DNA of 64,000 nt from Lachnospiraceae bacterium UBA7196 (GCA_002490835.1 DKUU01000001.1:36751-100750); one strand, 5' to 3'. Positions 17,784-26,724 are shown, counted from the stretch's first letter. Numbers and translations: made by a program. The notes: generated from the sequence alone by a model not told the origin.

Positions 17784-20700
17784 ATGAAGGCATTATTGAC
17801 GCCGCTTACAGAACTGAACGCATACGAGGAGATCAAGAGCCGCCTTGCAAAAAAGGGGGCGTTTTCGGCTGCCCTTTCCGGCTGCGTGGATTCACAAAAA
17901 CTGCATATGATCTACGGCTTTTCCGAGGGCTTTCGCCATAAGCTCATCGTTACTTACAGCGACTTGCGGGCGAAGGAAATCTACGAAGACTATCAATTTT
18001 ATGACAGGAATGTCATGTTGTATCCGGCAAAGGACCTTATTTTTTTTCAGGCGGACATTCACGGAAACCGCCTGACCACCGAGCGCATCCGCTGTCTGCG
18101 GCGGCTTTCGGAGGGGACGCCGCTGACGGTGATCACCACCTTTGACGCGTTGATGACGCCCCAGCCGTCCCTTGCGGCGTGGAGCTCATGGGTGCTGCGC
18201 CTCGACAAGCAGACCGCCGTGGACGAGGGGAAACTTTCGGCGAAACTGGTGGAGCTGGGATACGAAAACGCTTATCAGGTGGAAGCGCCGGGACAGTTTT
18301 CCATCCGCGGCGGCATCGTGGATATTTTCGATCTGACGGAGGAGAATCCTTACCGGATCGAGCTGTGGGGGGATGAGATCGAGTCTATACGCAGCTTTGA
18401 CGTCTTAAGCCAGCGTTCCATCGAAAAACTGGAGTCTGTAGCCATCTATCCGGCGACGGAGCTTGTCCTGACAAAGAAGGAACTCACAGAGGGACTTGCG
18501 CTGATTCGCAAAGAAGGGAAAAAACAGGCGGAGGTTTTGCGGACACAGCAAAAGACGGAAGAGGCGCACCGCATCGAGGTACAGGTGCGGGAGCTTTCGG
18601 AGACGCTTCTGGAATTGGGGCTTTCTTACAATGCCGTGAATCTGGAGAGCTACGTGCGTTATTTTATCCCGGAACTTTCTTCCTTTTTGGCATGTTTTTC
18701 GAAAGAGGAAAGCTGCGTGTTTCTGGACGAGCCGCTGCGCATCAAAGAGCATGTGGACGCGGTGGAGTTTGAGTTTCGGGAGAGCATGAGCCACCGCGCC
18801 GAGAAAGGCTATATCCTGCCCGGCCAGATGGACGTCCTCTATCCGGCGGAGGAAGCGGCCGCAAAACTTGGCGCGCTGCGGGTGGTGAGCCTTTCCTCGA
18901 TGGAGGGCAAAAATCCGCTCCTAAAGACGGATCATAAGTACGCGGTGCAGGCGAGAAGCCTTTCTTCCTACAATAACAGCTTTGACGCGCTGGTGAAGGA
19001 TTTAAAGGCTTATAAGAAAAAAGGCTACCGCATTCTGCTGCTCTCCGGATCGCGGACAAGGGCAAAACGGCTGGCCGAGGATCTTTTAGAATTTGAGATC
19101 AGCGCTTTTTATACGGAAGACCCTTTGCGCGAGGTGCAGCCCGGCGAGGTGATGACGGCTTACGGCCGTGTGAAAAAAGGATTTGAGTACCCGCTCATAA
19201 AGTTCATGGTGATCGCGGAGAGCGATATCTTCGGGGCGGAGAAGAAAAAGAAGCGCAAGAAAAAAGTCTATCAGGGGCAGAAGATTCAAGATTTCAATGA
19301 CCTCAAGGTGGGCGATTTTGTGGTGCATGAAAGCCACGGCCTCGGCATTTATCAGGGCATTGAGAAGGTGGAAGTGGAACATGTCACCAAGGATTATATG
19401 AAGATAGCCTACCGCGACGGCGGCATCCTTTATGTGCTGGCGACGGGCCTTGACGTGATCCAGAAATATGCTTCCGCAGACGCGGGCACAAAGCCCAAGC
19501 TTAATAAACTGGGTACGCAGGAGTGGACGAGGACCAAGTCCAAGGTGCGCACGGCGGTGGAGGAGGTGGCTTCCGATCTGGTGGAGCTTTATGCGGCCAG
19601 ACAGGCGGCTGCGGGCTACTGCTACGGGCAGGATACGGTCTGGCAGAGGGAGTTTGAGGAGATGTTCCCCTTTGAGGAGACGGAGGATCAGATCGCCGCT
19701 ATCGCCGCCACCAAGGAGGACATGGAGAGCGATAAGATCATGGACCGCCTGATCTGCGGCGACGTGGGCTACGGTAAGACGGAGATCGCCATCCGCGCGG
19801 CTTTTAAAGCTGTGCAGGAGAATAAGCAGGTGGTCTATCTGGTGCCGACGACAATCCTTGCGCAGCAGCATTATCATACCTTTGTCCAGCGGATGAAGGA
19901 TTTCCCTGTGCGCATCGACCTGCTCTCCCGTTTCCGCTCTACGGCGGAGCAGAAAAAGACCATAGCGGACCTAAAGAAGGGCATGGTGGATATCGTCATT
20001 GGTACCCACCGTGTGCTTTCGAAGGATGTGGAATATAAGGACCTCGGCCTGCTCATTATCGACGAGGAGCAGCGCTTCGGCGTGGCCCATAAAGAAAAGA
20101 TCAAAAAATTAAAGGAAAACGTGGATGTGTTGACGTTGACGGCCACACCGATCCCAAGGACACTGCACATGAGCCTTGTCGGGATCAGGGATATGAGTGT
20201 TTTGGAGGAGGCGCCGGAAGACAGGCTGCCCATCCAGACCTTTGTCTGCGAATATAATGAGGAGATGGTGCGGGAAGCGATCGTCAGGGAACTTGCCAGA
20301 GAGGGACAGGTCTACTATGTCTATAACCGCGTTAATAATATCGCGGATATAGCGGCGGCGGTCGGCGAACTGGTGCCGGAAGCAAACGTCGCTTTTGCCC
20401 ACGGGCAGATGAAGGAGTCGGAGCTGGAGCGCATCATGTACGATTTCGTAAACGGCGAGATCGACGTGCTGGTGGCGACCACCATCATTGAGACGGGACT
20501 GGACATCTCCAACGTCAATACCATGATCATCCACGACTCCGATCAGATGGGACTGTCCCAGCTCTACCAGCTGCGGGGCCGCGTGGGGCGTTCCAACCGT
20601 ACCGCCTATGCGTTCCTGATGTATAAAAGGGATAAGATACTGAAAGAGGTGGCGGAAAAACGTCTGGAGGCTATCCGCGAATTTACGGATTTAGGAAGCG

Positions 20701-21326
20701 GTTTCAAGATCGCCATGCGCGATCTGGAGATCCGCGGCGCGGGCACCCTTTTGGGGAAGAGCCAGCACGGGCATATGCAGGCAGTGGGGTACGACCTCTA
20801 CTGTAAAATGCTGAATGAAGCGGTCAGGACCAAAAAGGGGATCGACGTGAGCGAGGACTTTAATACGCTGGTGGATCTGGACGTGGACGCTTATATTCCC
20901 GCCGAATATATTGTAAACGAAATGCAGAAGCTGGATATCTATAAGCGAATCGCGGGCATTGAGAATGAGAGAGAATGCGACGATATGCGCGAAGAATTGC
21001 TTGACCGATTTGGTCAAATTCCGAAGTCGGCGGAAAATCTGCTGCGGATCGCGCTCATCCGCTCGCACGCGCACGCGCTCTTTATGCCGGAGGTAAAAGG
21101 GAAGGATGAGAAGGTGCGCTTTACGCTTTTGCCGGATGCTGCAGTGCGGGTGGAAAACATTCCCCTGCTGATCGGCGAATTTAACGGCAGGCTGCGCTTC
21201 GATCCCAAGGCCGGGCCGGCCTTCTTCCTGCATTATAAGAAATGCGGCGTGATCGAGAAGGATGAGGAGACGCTGCTGGCGATTACGGAGGAGGCGCTGG
21301 AGAAGATGGGGGAGATGTTGGTGTAG
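17784..21326 (+). CDS. mfd: Transcription-repair coupling factor Mfd
   Basis: The 1180-residue protein has full Mfd length. In order: the UvrB-like N-terminal domains (including the QFSIRGGIVDIFDL segment), the RNA-polymerase-interacting domain (LKVGDFVVHESHGLGIYQGI), the RecG-like DNA translocase with Walker A GDVGYGKTEIA near residue 658 and the DEEQ box IIDEEQRFGV near 758, the TRG region (QLRGRVGRS), and the C-terminal UvrB-binding autoinhibitory part. It removes stalled RNA polymerase from lesions and recruits UvrA. Long minus-strand frames inside it are shadows. Co-transcribed with pth. Confidence 0.98.
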   Translation: MKALLTPLTELNAYEEIKSRLAKKGAFSAALSGCVDSQKLHMIYGFSEGFRHKLIVTYSDLRAKEIYEDYQFYDRNVMLYPAKDLIFFQADIHGNRLTTERIRCLRRLSEGTPLTVITTFDALMTPQPSLAAWSSWVLRLDKQTAVDEGKLSAKLVELGYENAYQVEAPGQFSIRGGIVDIFDLTEENPYRIELWGDEIESIRSFDVLSQRSIEKLESVAIYPATELVLTKKELTEGLALIRKEGKKQAEVLRTQQKTEEAHRIEVQVRELSETLLELGLSYNAVNLESYVRYFIPELSSFLACFSKEESCVFLDEPLRIKEHVDAVEFEFRESMSHRAEKGYILPGQMDVLYPAEEAAAKLGALRVVSLSSMEGKNPLLKTDHKYAVQARSLSSYNNSFDALVKDLKAYKKKGYRILLLSGSRTRAKRLAEDLLEFEISAFYTEDPLREVQPGEVMTAYGRVKKGFEYPLIKFMVIAESDIFGAEKKKKRKKKVYQGQKIQDFNDLKVGDFVVHESHGLGIYQGIEKVEVEHVTKDYMKIAYRDGGILYVLATGLDVIQKYASADAGTKPKLNKLGTQEWTRTKSKVRTAVEEVASDLVELYAARQAAAGYCYGQDTVWQREFEEMFPFEETEDQIAAIAATKEDMESDKIMDRLICGDVGYGKTEIAIRAAFKAVQENKQVVYLVPTTILAQQHYHTFVQRMKDFPVRIDLLSRFRSTAEQKKTIADLKKGMVDIVIGTHRVLSKDVEYKDLGLLIIDEEQRFGVAHKEKIKKLKENVDVLTLTATPIPRTLHMSLVGIRDMSVLEEAPEDRLPIQTFVCEYNEEMVREAIVRELAREGQVYYVYNRVNNIADIAAAVGELVPEANVAFAHGQMKESELERIMYDFVNGEIDVLVATTIIETGLDISNVNTMIIHDSDQMGLSQLYQLRGRVGRSNRTAYAFLMYKRDKILKEVAEKRLEAIREFTDLGSGFKIAMRDLEIRGAGTLLGKSQHGHMQAVGYDLYCKMLNEAVRTKKGIDVSEDFNTLVDLDVDAYIPAEYIVNEMQKLDIYKRIAGIENERECDDMREELLDRFGQIPKSAENLLRIALIRSHAHALFMPEVKGKDEKVRFTLLPDAAVRVENIPLLIGEFNGRLRFDPKAGPAFFLHYKKCGVIEKDEETLLAITEEALEKMGEMLV

Positions 21327-21400
21327 TAATTTGCTGGAAATTTGCTTAGGAAAACACTTGCACATCATGTATAGATATGGTATGGTTTGAATAGAATAAG

Positions 21401-21472
21401 ACTGTAACGAGTTACAGTTTTGGTCTGGGCGAAAGCTCTTTGGACCACCGTAGGCGGGAAGAATTTCCCGCC
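21401..21472 (+). ncRNA. Structured RNA upstream of a DUF3800 gene
   Basis: Three adjacent hairpins fit in 72 bases: ACTGTAAC/GTTACAGT (21401-21408/21411-21418); an outer TGGTC/GACCA helix (21421-21425/21443-21447) that encloses GGGC-GAAA-GCTC (21427-21438, a GNRA-capped stem); and GGCGGGAA/TTCCCGCC (21453-21460/21465-21472). The element lies 35 bases before the DUF3800 gene. Several distinct DUF3800 RNA motifs have been described from comparative genomics upstream of such genes; I infer this is one of them or a relative, without knowing which. It may be a cis-regulator or a separate small RNA. Confidence 0.7.
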
Positions 21473-21506
21473 ATTTCTATTATTATATATATAGAGGGAA
21501 ATAATA

Positions 21507-22139
21507 ATGAAAGAGTTGAGCGTATTTATTGATGAATCGGGAGATTTTGGAGAGATACAAGAGCGGCCGGCATACTATTTGGTAACGTTTGTTTTCCATG
21601 ATCAGGATAATGGGATAGAGGAACAGGTTTCAAAATTAGAAAAAAGTGTTCGCAATTCGGGGTTTGATGTGGAATACATACATACGGGTCCGCTGATTCG
21701 ACGGGAGAAAGTATTTGCAAGATATTCTATAGATGAGCGAAGGAAGTTGCTGTATAAAATGCTTAACTTTGTGAATAGATGTCCGATTTCTTATTTGACA
21801 GTTATTGTGGATAGAAAAGGGGCAACAGATAAGATCGCTTTGTCCGGTAGATTGGCAAAGGCGATTAATAGGGCGTTAAGCGGGCATATCAAATTCTTTT
21901 CGGATTTTGACAGGGTTATTGTTTACTATGATAATGGGCAAGTCGAACTTGGCACAATTTTGAATGCAGTATTTTCAATACAATTCTCTAATGTAGAATT
22001 TAGGAAAGCTGAACCGCAGAAATATCGCCTTTTGCAGGCAACAGATTTTATTTGTTCTATGGAATTGTTAAGGCTTAAACAAGAAGAAAAAAGATTGAGT
22101 AAATCAGAAAAATGTTTTTTTATAAACCGCAAGAGTTGA
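21507..22139 (+). CDS. DUF3800 protein, probably frameshifted near its C terminus
   Basis: The 210-residue reading frame starts MKELSVFIDESGDFG, the hallmark DUF3800 N terminus with the acidic residues Asp9 and Glu10, thought to form an RNase H-like active site. The later IVYYDNGQ and YRLLQATDFICSMELL blocks also fit. The frame ends INRKS after a run of seven T (22115-22121). If one base is gained there, it continues FYKPQELKKTFLKSIEKKKL to a stop at 22178-22180, which resembles the normal C-terminal end of the family. The gene is more AT-rich than its neighbours, suggesting recent acquisition. Function is unknown. Possible explanations are a disrupted gene, slippage expression or a sequence error. 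Confidence 0.8.
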   Translation: MKELSVFIDESGDFGEIQERPAYYLVTFVFHDQDNGIEEQVSKLEKSVRNSGFDVEYIHTGPLIRREKVFARYSIDERRKLLYKMLNFVNRCPISYLTVIVDRKGATDKIALSGRLAKAINRALSGHIKFFSDFDRVIVYYDNGQVELGTILNAVFSIQFSNVEFRKAEPQKYRLLQATDFICSMELLRLKQEEKRLSKSEKCFFINRKS

Positions 22140-22192
22140 AGAAAACTTTTTTGAAAAGTATTGAAAAAAAGAAACTATAACTGTATAGCAGG

Positions 22193-22390
22193 TTACGCAT
22201 CAGCTTCCATGCGGGCAAGGTTGATTTCCTTGTTAATTTCCTCTAAACTCATATCGCTGATCCCGTTATCCTTAGCTTGCGCCCTTAATGCCATAAATGC
22301 CTGCATCGCGCCCTCCCGTGTGATATCCGAATCGGGAGACGAAATCTCGAAAGGGATTTTGCGCTGTCTTACCACGGCTCTTGCAAATAT
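22193..22390 (-). pseudogene. RelB/DinJ-like antitoxin remnant (C-terminal half)
   Basis: The minus-strand frame reads ...FARAVVRQRKIPFEIS, then an acidic linker and MSLEEINKEINLARMEADA before a TAA at 22193. The RxRxIPFEI segment followed by a helix is the middle and C-terminal part of RelB/DinJ-type antitoxins. The N-terminal ribbon-helix-helix part should precede it, but the upstream frame becomes AT-rich nonsense and meets a stop. No toxin gene is adjacent. I read it as a decayed toxin-antitoxin remnant. A short plus-strand frame ending at 22500 (KNIDMAMRYYRWTMLN) may be another gene fragment in the same scar. Confidence 0.5.
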
Positions 22391-22506
22391 AATTATAAAT
22401 ATATAGATAGAAACTTGGATTACAGAAAATCAAAGTTGCGCAGAGTTTATTAAAAACATAGATATGGCTATGCGATATTATAGATGGACGATGCTGAATT
22501 AAGGGA

Positions 22507-22535
22507 TTGATTTTCCCAAAGTTTACGTGTATTGT
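22507..22535 (+). promoter_or_regulatory. Candidate promoter of the GH13 gene
   Basis: TTGATT (22507-22512), 17-bp spacer, TATTGT (22530-22535), about 64 bases before the start codon. Confidence 0.5.
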
Positions 22536-22598
22536 ATTGGAAAAGAGATAGCAGAGAACGGACGCGTTTTCTGAAAAATAGAAACAGGAGGAATCACT

Positions 22599-24146
22599 AT
22601 GGCAACAAGACCAGAATGGCTCAACACCGCAATTTTTTACGAGATCTATCCGCAGTCCTTCCGGGACACCAATGCGGACGGGATCGGCGACCTAAACGGT
22701 ATCATTGAGAAGCTGGATTACATCAAGGGGCTCGGCTGCAACGCGCTTTGGCTCAATCCCTGCTTCAAGTCGCCCTTTTACGATGCGGGTTACGATGTGG
22801 AGGACTATCTGACCGTCGCGCCCCGTTACGGCACGAACGAGGATCTGGTGCGGCTTTTTCAGGAGGCGCATAAGCGGGACATGCACGTGCTCTTAGATCT
22901 GGTGCCCGGTCACACCTCGGTCAATCACAGATGGTTTCATGAGTCCATGAAGGCGGAGCGGAATGAGTTTACTGACCGCTATGTGTGGACGGACAGCACT
23001 TGGGAGGAACCGGACGGCATGAACGCTTTAAAGGGCGTTTCCGAGCGGGTAGGCGCCTGTGGGGTCAATTTCTTTTCCCACCAGCCGGCGTTAAATTATG
23101 GCTATTATAAGCCAAACCCTGAGAAAAAGTGGCAGCAGTCCATGGACGCGCCGGGACCGATGGCGACGAGAGAAGCGATGAAGGATGTGATGCGTTTCTG
23201 GCTTTCGGCTGGCTGCGACGGCTTTCGTGTGGATATGGCGCATTCTTTGGTCAAGGGCGACGAGGACGCAAAGGGTACTATTAAATTGTGGCAGGATGTC
23301 AGGGCCTTTCTGGACAAGGAGTTTCCGGCGGCGGTGATGGTTTCCGAGTGGGGCGAACCGGACAAGTCTCTGGCGGGCGGCTTCCACATGGACTTTCTGC
23401 TGCATTTCGGGCCTTCTCATTATAACGATATGTTCCGCTGTGAGGAGCCTTGGTTTGCCAAGAGGGGCAAGGGAGAAAGTGCGCAATTTTGGAAGAAATA
23501 TCAGGAGAGCTACGCAAAGTCCTGCGGCGGCCTAATCTGTATCCCTTCGGGCAATCACGATATGGACAGGATGGCGAGACACCTGACGCCTGACGAGATG
23601 AAGCTGGCGTTCGCATTCCTTTTGACGATGCCGGGCGCACCCTTTATCTACTACGGCGACGAGATCGGCATGCGTTATGTGGAAGGCCTTGCTTCCGTGG
23701 AAGGCGGTTATGAGAGAACGGGTTCGCGCTCTCCGATGCAGTGGGATGCTTCCTTAAATGCAGGCTTTTCGGCAGCGCCTTCCGACCGGCTTTATATCAG
23801 ACAGGACGACGCGCCGGACAGGCCGACCGTGGCGGCGCAGATTGACGATGAAACGTCTCTTTACAGCGAGGTGAAGCGACTGATCGCTTTCAGGCAGGCG
23901 CATGAAGCATTGAGAAACGACGGTGAGATCGAATTTATCGAGACAGACAATTACCCGCTGGTATTTGTACGCAAAACCGAAAAAGAGAAGCTGCTGGTGG
24001 TCATCAATCCCTCAGACAGAAAGCAGCCTCTTGGCAGCGGGATCACACCGGGAGAAGCGCTGTATACGATCGGGGATAAGATCGAAGGCGCGGCGGGCGG
24101 TTTTGCGGCGGCGCCCTGCTCGGCGGGGATCTATTCCTGTGGGTAA
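22599..24146 (+). CDS. GH13 family alpha-glucosidase / alpha-amylase-type enzyme
   Basis: The 515-residue cytoplasmic enzyme (no signal peptide) has the GH13 barrel: IFYEIYPQSFRDTNADGIGD, LLDLVPGHTS (region I), GFRVDMAH with the nucleophile Asp212 (region II), VSEWGEP with the acid/base Glu250 (region III) and GNHDMDR with Asp321 (region IV). A C-terminal beta domain follows. It should act on alpha-linked glucosides; exact specificity (oligo-1,6-glucosidase, trehalose- or sucrose-type) cannot be told. The start is set by aacaggaggaatcact. The next gene is a PfkB sugar kinase 62 bases on, which may use a product sugar phosphate. Confidence 0.92.
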   Translation: MATRPEWLNTAIFYEIYPQSFRDTNADGIGDLNGIIEKLDYIKGLGCNALWLNPCFKSPFYDAGYDVEDYLTVAPRYGTNEDLVRLFQEAHKRDMHVLLDLVPGHTSVNHRWFHESMKAERNEFTDRYVWTDSTWEEPDGMNALKGVSERVGACGVNFFSHQPALNYGYYKPNPEKKWQQSMDAPGPMATREAMKDVMRFWLSAGCDGFRVDMAHSLVKGDEDAKGTIKLWQDVRAFLDKEFPAAVMVSEWGEPDKSLAGGFHMDFLLHFGPSHYNDMFRCEEPWFAKRGKGESAQFWKKYQESYAKSCGGLICIPSGNHDMDRMARHLTPDEMKLAFAFLLTMPGAPFIYYGDEIGMRYVEGLASVEGGYERTGSRSPMQWDASLNAGFSAAPSDRLYIRQDDAPDRPTVAAQIDDETSLYSEVKRLIAFRQAHEALRNDGEIEFIETDNYPLVFVRKTEKEKLLVVINPSDRKQPLGSGITPGEALYTIGDKIEGAAGGFAAAPCSAGIYSCG

Positions 24147-24208
24147 TGATTTAGCGGCATGGCAGATCGTGACGAATGCCACAAAACAGTTTGGAGCAGG
24201 AAGATGCG

Positions 24209-25123
24209 ATGAAACAAATATATACGGTAACTTTAAATCCGTCATTGGATTATACGGTATCGGTAGACAGTTTCAGACCGGGTTATACCAACCGCACAGC
24301 GTCGGAAACCCTGACGGTGGGCGGCAAGGGAATCAATGTCTCCACGGTCTTAAAGAACCTCGGACTGGAAAGCACGGCGCTTGGTTTTGCGGCGGGTTTT
24401 ACCGGGGAGGAGGCAAAGCGGCAGCTTACGGAGCGCGGTATTGAGGACGGCCTGCTTCTGTTGGAAAAAGGGCTGACCCGTATCAATTTTAAACTCAGTT
24501 CGATCGAGAGTACAGAAGTCAACGGACGGGGACCGGAGATTCCGGAGGAAGCGTTTTTGCGTCTCTGTGAGAGAATGGGAGAGCTTGCGACGGGCGACGT
24601 ATTGTTTCTGTCGGGCAGTATCCCGCCTTCCCTGCCGGTGGACAGTTACCGCAGATTAATGGAACGGACACCGCAGGGGGTTTTGGTCATTGTGGATGCG
24701 GCGGGAGAGCAGTTGAAAACGGCGCTCTCCCTGCATCCCTTCTTAGTCAAGCCTAACTGTCACGAGCTGGGGGAGCTTTTCGGCGTGACGCTGACGGACA
24801 GGGCAGCCGTGATCCCCTATGCGAAAAAGTTACAGCAGATGGGCGCGGAAAATGTACTGGTGTCCCTTGCGGGCGAGGGCGCGGTGCTGGTGGCGGCGGA
24901 CGGCAGCATACATGAGGCGCCTGCGCCTGCCGGTACGCTGAAAAACGGTGTGGGCGCGGGAGATTCCATGGCAGCCGGTTTTGTGGCGGGATGGCTGGAG
25001 AGACAGGATTATGGCTATGCTTTTTCTATGGGGGTGGCGGCCGGGAGCGCGACCGCCTTTTCCGAAGGGCTGGCGGATGCGGAGACGATCAGGGTGCTGT
25101 ATCATAACATGACAGGGTCATAA
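24209..25123 (+). CDS. PfkB family phosphosugar kinase (1-phosphofructokinase-like)
   Basis: The 304-residue protein starts MKQIYTVTLNPSLDYTVSVD, the typical start of 1-phosphofructokinase and tagatose-6-phosphate kinases. It has the GGKGINVSTVLKNLG signature, SGSIPPSLP, the anion-hole/catalytic motif NGVGAGDSMAAGF with catalytic Asp252, and a C-terminal ATP site. It phosphorylates a hexose phosphate; fructose 1-phosphate and tagatose 6-phosphate are the likely substrates. A longer frame opens at 24176, but gcaggaagatgcg before ATG 24209 fits better. No PTS genes are adjacent. Likely co-transcribed with the GH13 gene. Confidence 0.9.
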   Translation: MKQIYTVTLNPSLDYTVSVDSFRPGYTNRTASETLTVGGKGINVSTVLKNLGLESTALGFAAGFTGEEAKRQLTERGIEDGLLLLEKGLTRINFKLSSIESTEVNGRGPEIPEEAFLRLCERMGELATGDVLFLSGSIPPSLPVDSYRRLMERTPQGVLVIVDAAGEQLKTALSLHPFLVKPNCHELGELFGVTLTDRAAVIPYAKKLQQMGAENVLVSLAGEGAVLVAADGSIHEAPAPAGTLKNGVGAGDSMAAGFVAGWLERQDYGYAFSMGVAAGSATAFSEGLADAETIRVLYHNMTGS

Positions 25124-25310
25124 AAAAGTGCGGGAGTGAGGGAATCGGCATCTGCATAAAGTTTCCTTTTATTTTTACATAGGCAAAGGGCAAATATAGG
25201 CGGCACGTTTGGTGTCGTTTTTTCATATCATGATAGAAAACGCAGATGCCGCAAGACTTACGGCGTCTGAGATTTTATATGAATTTTGCTGCCACGAAAG
25301 GAAACTTATC

Positions 25311-25787
25311 ATGAAACATTATTTACATCCCGCTGCTTATGCTGAAATTTCCGGCAATGCCGATAACCCCTCCCTGCAGGGCACCGCATATTTTTATCCG
25401 GTTTCTTCCGGCGGCGTATTGATTGAGACGGAAGTTTCCGGCCTGCCTTATGAGAAGGCGCCGCCCTATGGGCAATTTTATGGCCTGCATATCCACGAGA
25501 CGGGGGATTGCACGCTTCCCTTTGACAAAACGGGGAGTCATTATAATCCTGAAAATCTTCCGCACCCTGCACATGCGGGAGATCTGCCGCCGCTTCTGGG
25601 CAATGAAGGCTATGCTTACAGCGTTGTCTATACCGATCGGGTGGAACTGCCGGAAATCATCGGGCGTTCTCTGATCGTTCACAGCGCGCCCGACGATTTT
25701 ACCACGCAGCCGTCCGGCAATTCCGGCGTCAAGATCGGCTGCGGCGTCATCACCGAAAAGATTCCATTTTATCATTCATCTGTTTGA
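25311..25787 (+). CDS. Cu/Zn superoxide dismutase-like protein, cytoplasmic, active-site Arg replaced
   Basis: The 158-residue protein aligns with Cu/Zn SOD. All expected metal ligands are present: His60 and His62 (LHIHETGDC), His77 (GSHYNP), His85, His88 and Asp91 (PHPAHAGDLP), and His124 (IVHSAPDD). The disulfide cysteines appear as Cys67 and Cys144. The conserved active-site Arg in GNxGxRxxCG is Lys141 here (GNSGVKIGCG). There is no signal peptide, although most bacterial Cu/Zn SODs are exported. The ATG has acgaaaggaaac upstream. Its 3' end overlaps the convergent DUF3021 gene by 38 bp. Activity as a dismutase is likely but unproven. Confidence 0.87.
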   Translation: MKHYLHPAAYAEISGNADNPSLQGTAYFYPVSSGGVLIETEVSGLPYEKAPPYGQFYGLHIHETGDCTLPFDKTGSHYNPENLPHPAHAGDLPPLLGNEGYAYSVVYTDRVELPEIIGRSLIVHSAPDDFTTQPSGNSGVKIGCGVITEKIPFYHSSV

Positions 25788-26211
25788 CATTGCGTTTTGC
25801 ACGGCCGTACTGGATCGCCCATACGATGGCAAAGATTAAAACGAAAATACCGAAATAGCTCACAACGCCCTGAATGCTGTGTTCCATCCAGTAAGCGATG
25901 TACGCGACCGGCATCATGATGAGCGATACGATCAGAAAATAGATGCCGGTCTGTTTGGCGATGCCCCAGTCCTCGATCTCCCAGATGACAGAGCAGGCGC
26001 CGAAGCCCATGCCAAGGATGGCGCATAAAAACGCCTGCAGGGTAACGGCACCAATTTCACTCCCCATCATTTCGGCTAATTCGGGTACGCAGGATGCGTA
26101 ATATCCGTTCGCCCAGATCAGGGAGATCACGATCGTGATCAGATAGCCGATGGAAAGTCCGATCGGGAGGCCCGATATTGCACGCAGCATAATCTTCTTT
26201 TTAATATTCAT
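25750..26211 (-). CDS. DUF3021 family membrane protein
   Basis: A 153-residue protein with four hydrophobic helices (for example ISGLPIGLSIGYLITIVISL and VTLQAFLCAILGMGFGACSV) and a basic C-terminal tail, the pattern of DUF3021. These proteins are usually encoded right after a small LytTR regulator, as here, and are thought to modulate it at the membrane. The start MNIKKKIML is preceded by gaatggaggaaacc. Its last 38 bases overlap the convergent SOD gene. The gap to the LytTR gene is 72 bases. Confidence 0.85.
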   Translation of the reverse strand: MNIKKKIMLRAISGLPIGLSIGYLITIVISLIWANGYYASCVPELAEMMGSEIGAVTLQAFLCAILGMGFGACSVIWEIEDWGIAKQTGIYFLIVSLIMMPVAYIAYWMEHSIQGVVSYFGIFVLIFAIVWAIQYGRAKRNVKQMNDKMESFR

Positions 26212-26283
26212 GGTTTCCTCCATTCCGGGATTCGCAAAGCGAAGCTCTTTTTCAATTTTTGATTCGGTTTTTATGAATCGTGT

Positions 26284-26724
26284 TTACAGTCCTAATATTT
26301 TTTTGATTCTGGCCACATACCGCCTTGAGACATAGGTTGTTGTGCCGTTCGTCATCTCGACAGAGATTGTACCGGTAAAACTTAAGTCAAAATTCCTTAC
26401 TTTTTTCAGATTAATGATCTCCGAATTGGAAATACGGACAAACTGCGCGGGATTTAGGCGCTCTTCCGCTTCATAAAGTCTGAGCCGCAGCAGATATTCT
26501 CCGCTGTCTGTCAGGGCATATACTTTTCCGCCGCCCGCATATATGCGAAACAAATCGTCCGGCTCCAGAATTTTTGTTTTTCCGTCTTTGCTGCCGGAAA
26601 TGATCTGGAGATTATGGTCGGATAATCTCTGCGCGAGGCTATTGACTTCTTCGGTCATTGCATCGGTTAAGATGATCACTTTCGGTTCGCTGCAGGAAGC
26701 GTCGATTTTTATTTCGACCTGCAT
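26284..26724 (-). CDS. LytTR-domain transcriptional regulator
   Basis: The 146-residue protein has an N-terminal beta/alpha segment (EIKIDASCSEPKVIIL) and a C-terminal LytTR DNA-binding domain: YLLRLRLYEAEERLNPAQF, VRISNSEIINLKKVRNFDL and VSRRYVARIKKILGL. It lacks a receiver domain. Such LytTR/DUF3021 pairs form compact regulatory systems, often autoregulated. The ATG at 26724 is preceded by agaaaggaggggtgaca. Targets unknown; direct repeats typical of LytTR sites were not clearly seen in the 200-bp upstream region. Confidence 0.9.
   Translation of the reverse strand: MQVEIKIDASCSEPKVIILTDAMTEEVNSLAQRLSDHNLQIISGSKDGKTKILEPDDLFRIYAGGGKVYALTDSGEYLLRLRLYEAEERLNPAQFVRISNSEIINLKKVRNFDLSFTGTISVEMTNGTTTYVSRRYVARIKKILGL

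Noticed and set aside
22161..22406. An 81-codon plus-strand frame after DUF3800
   Set aside because: It is antisense to the antitoxin-like fragment, which has a recognisable motif; this frame has none.
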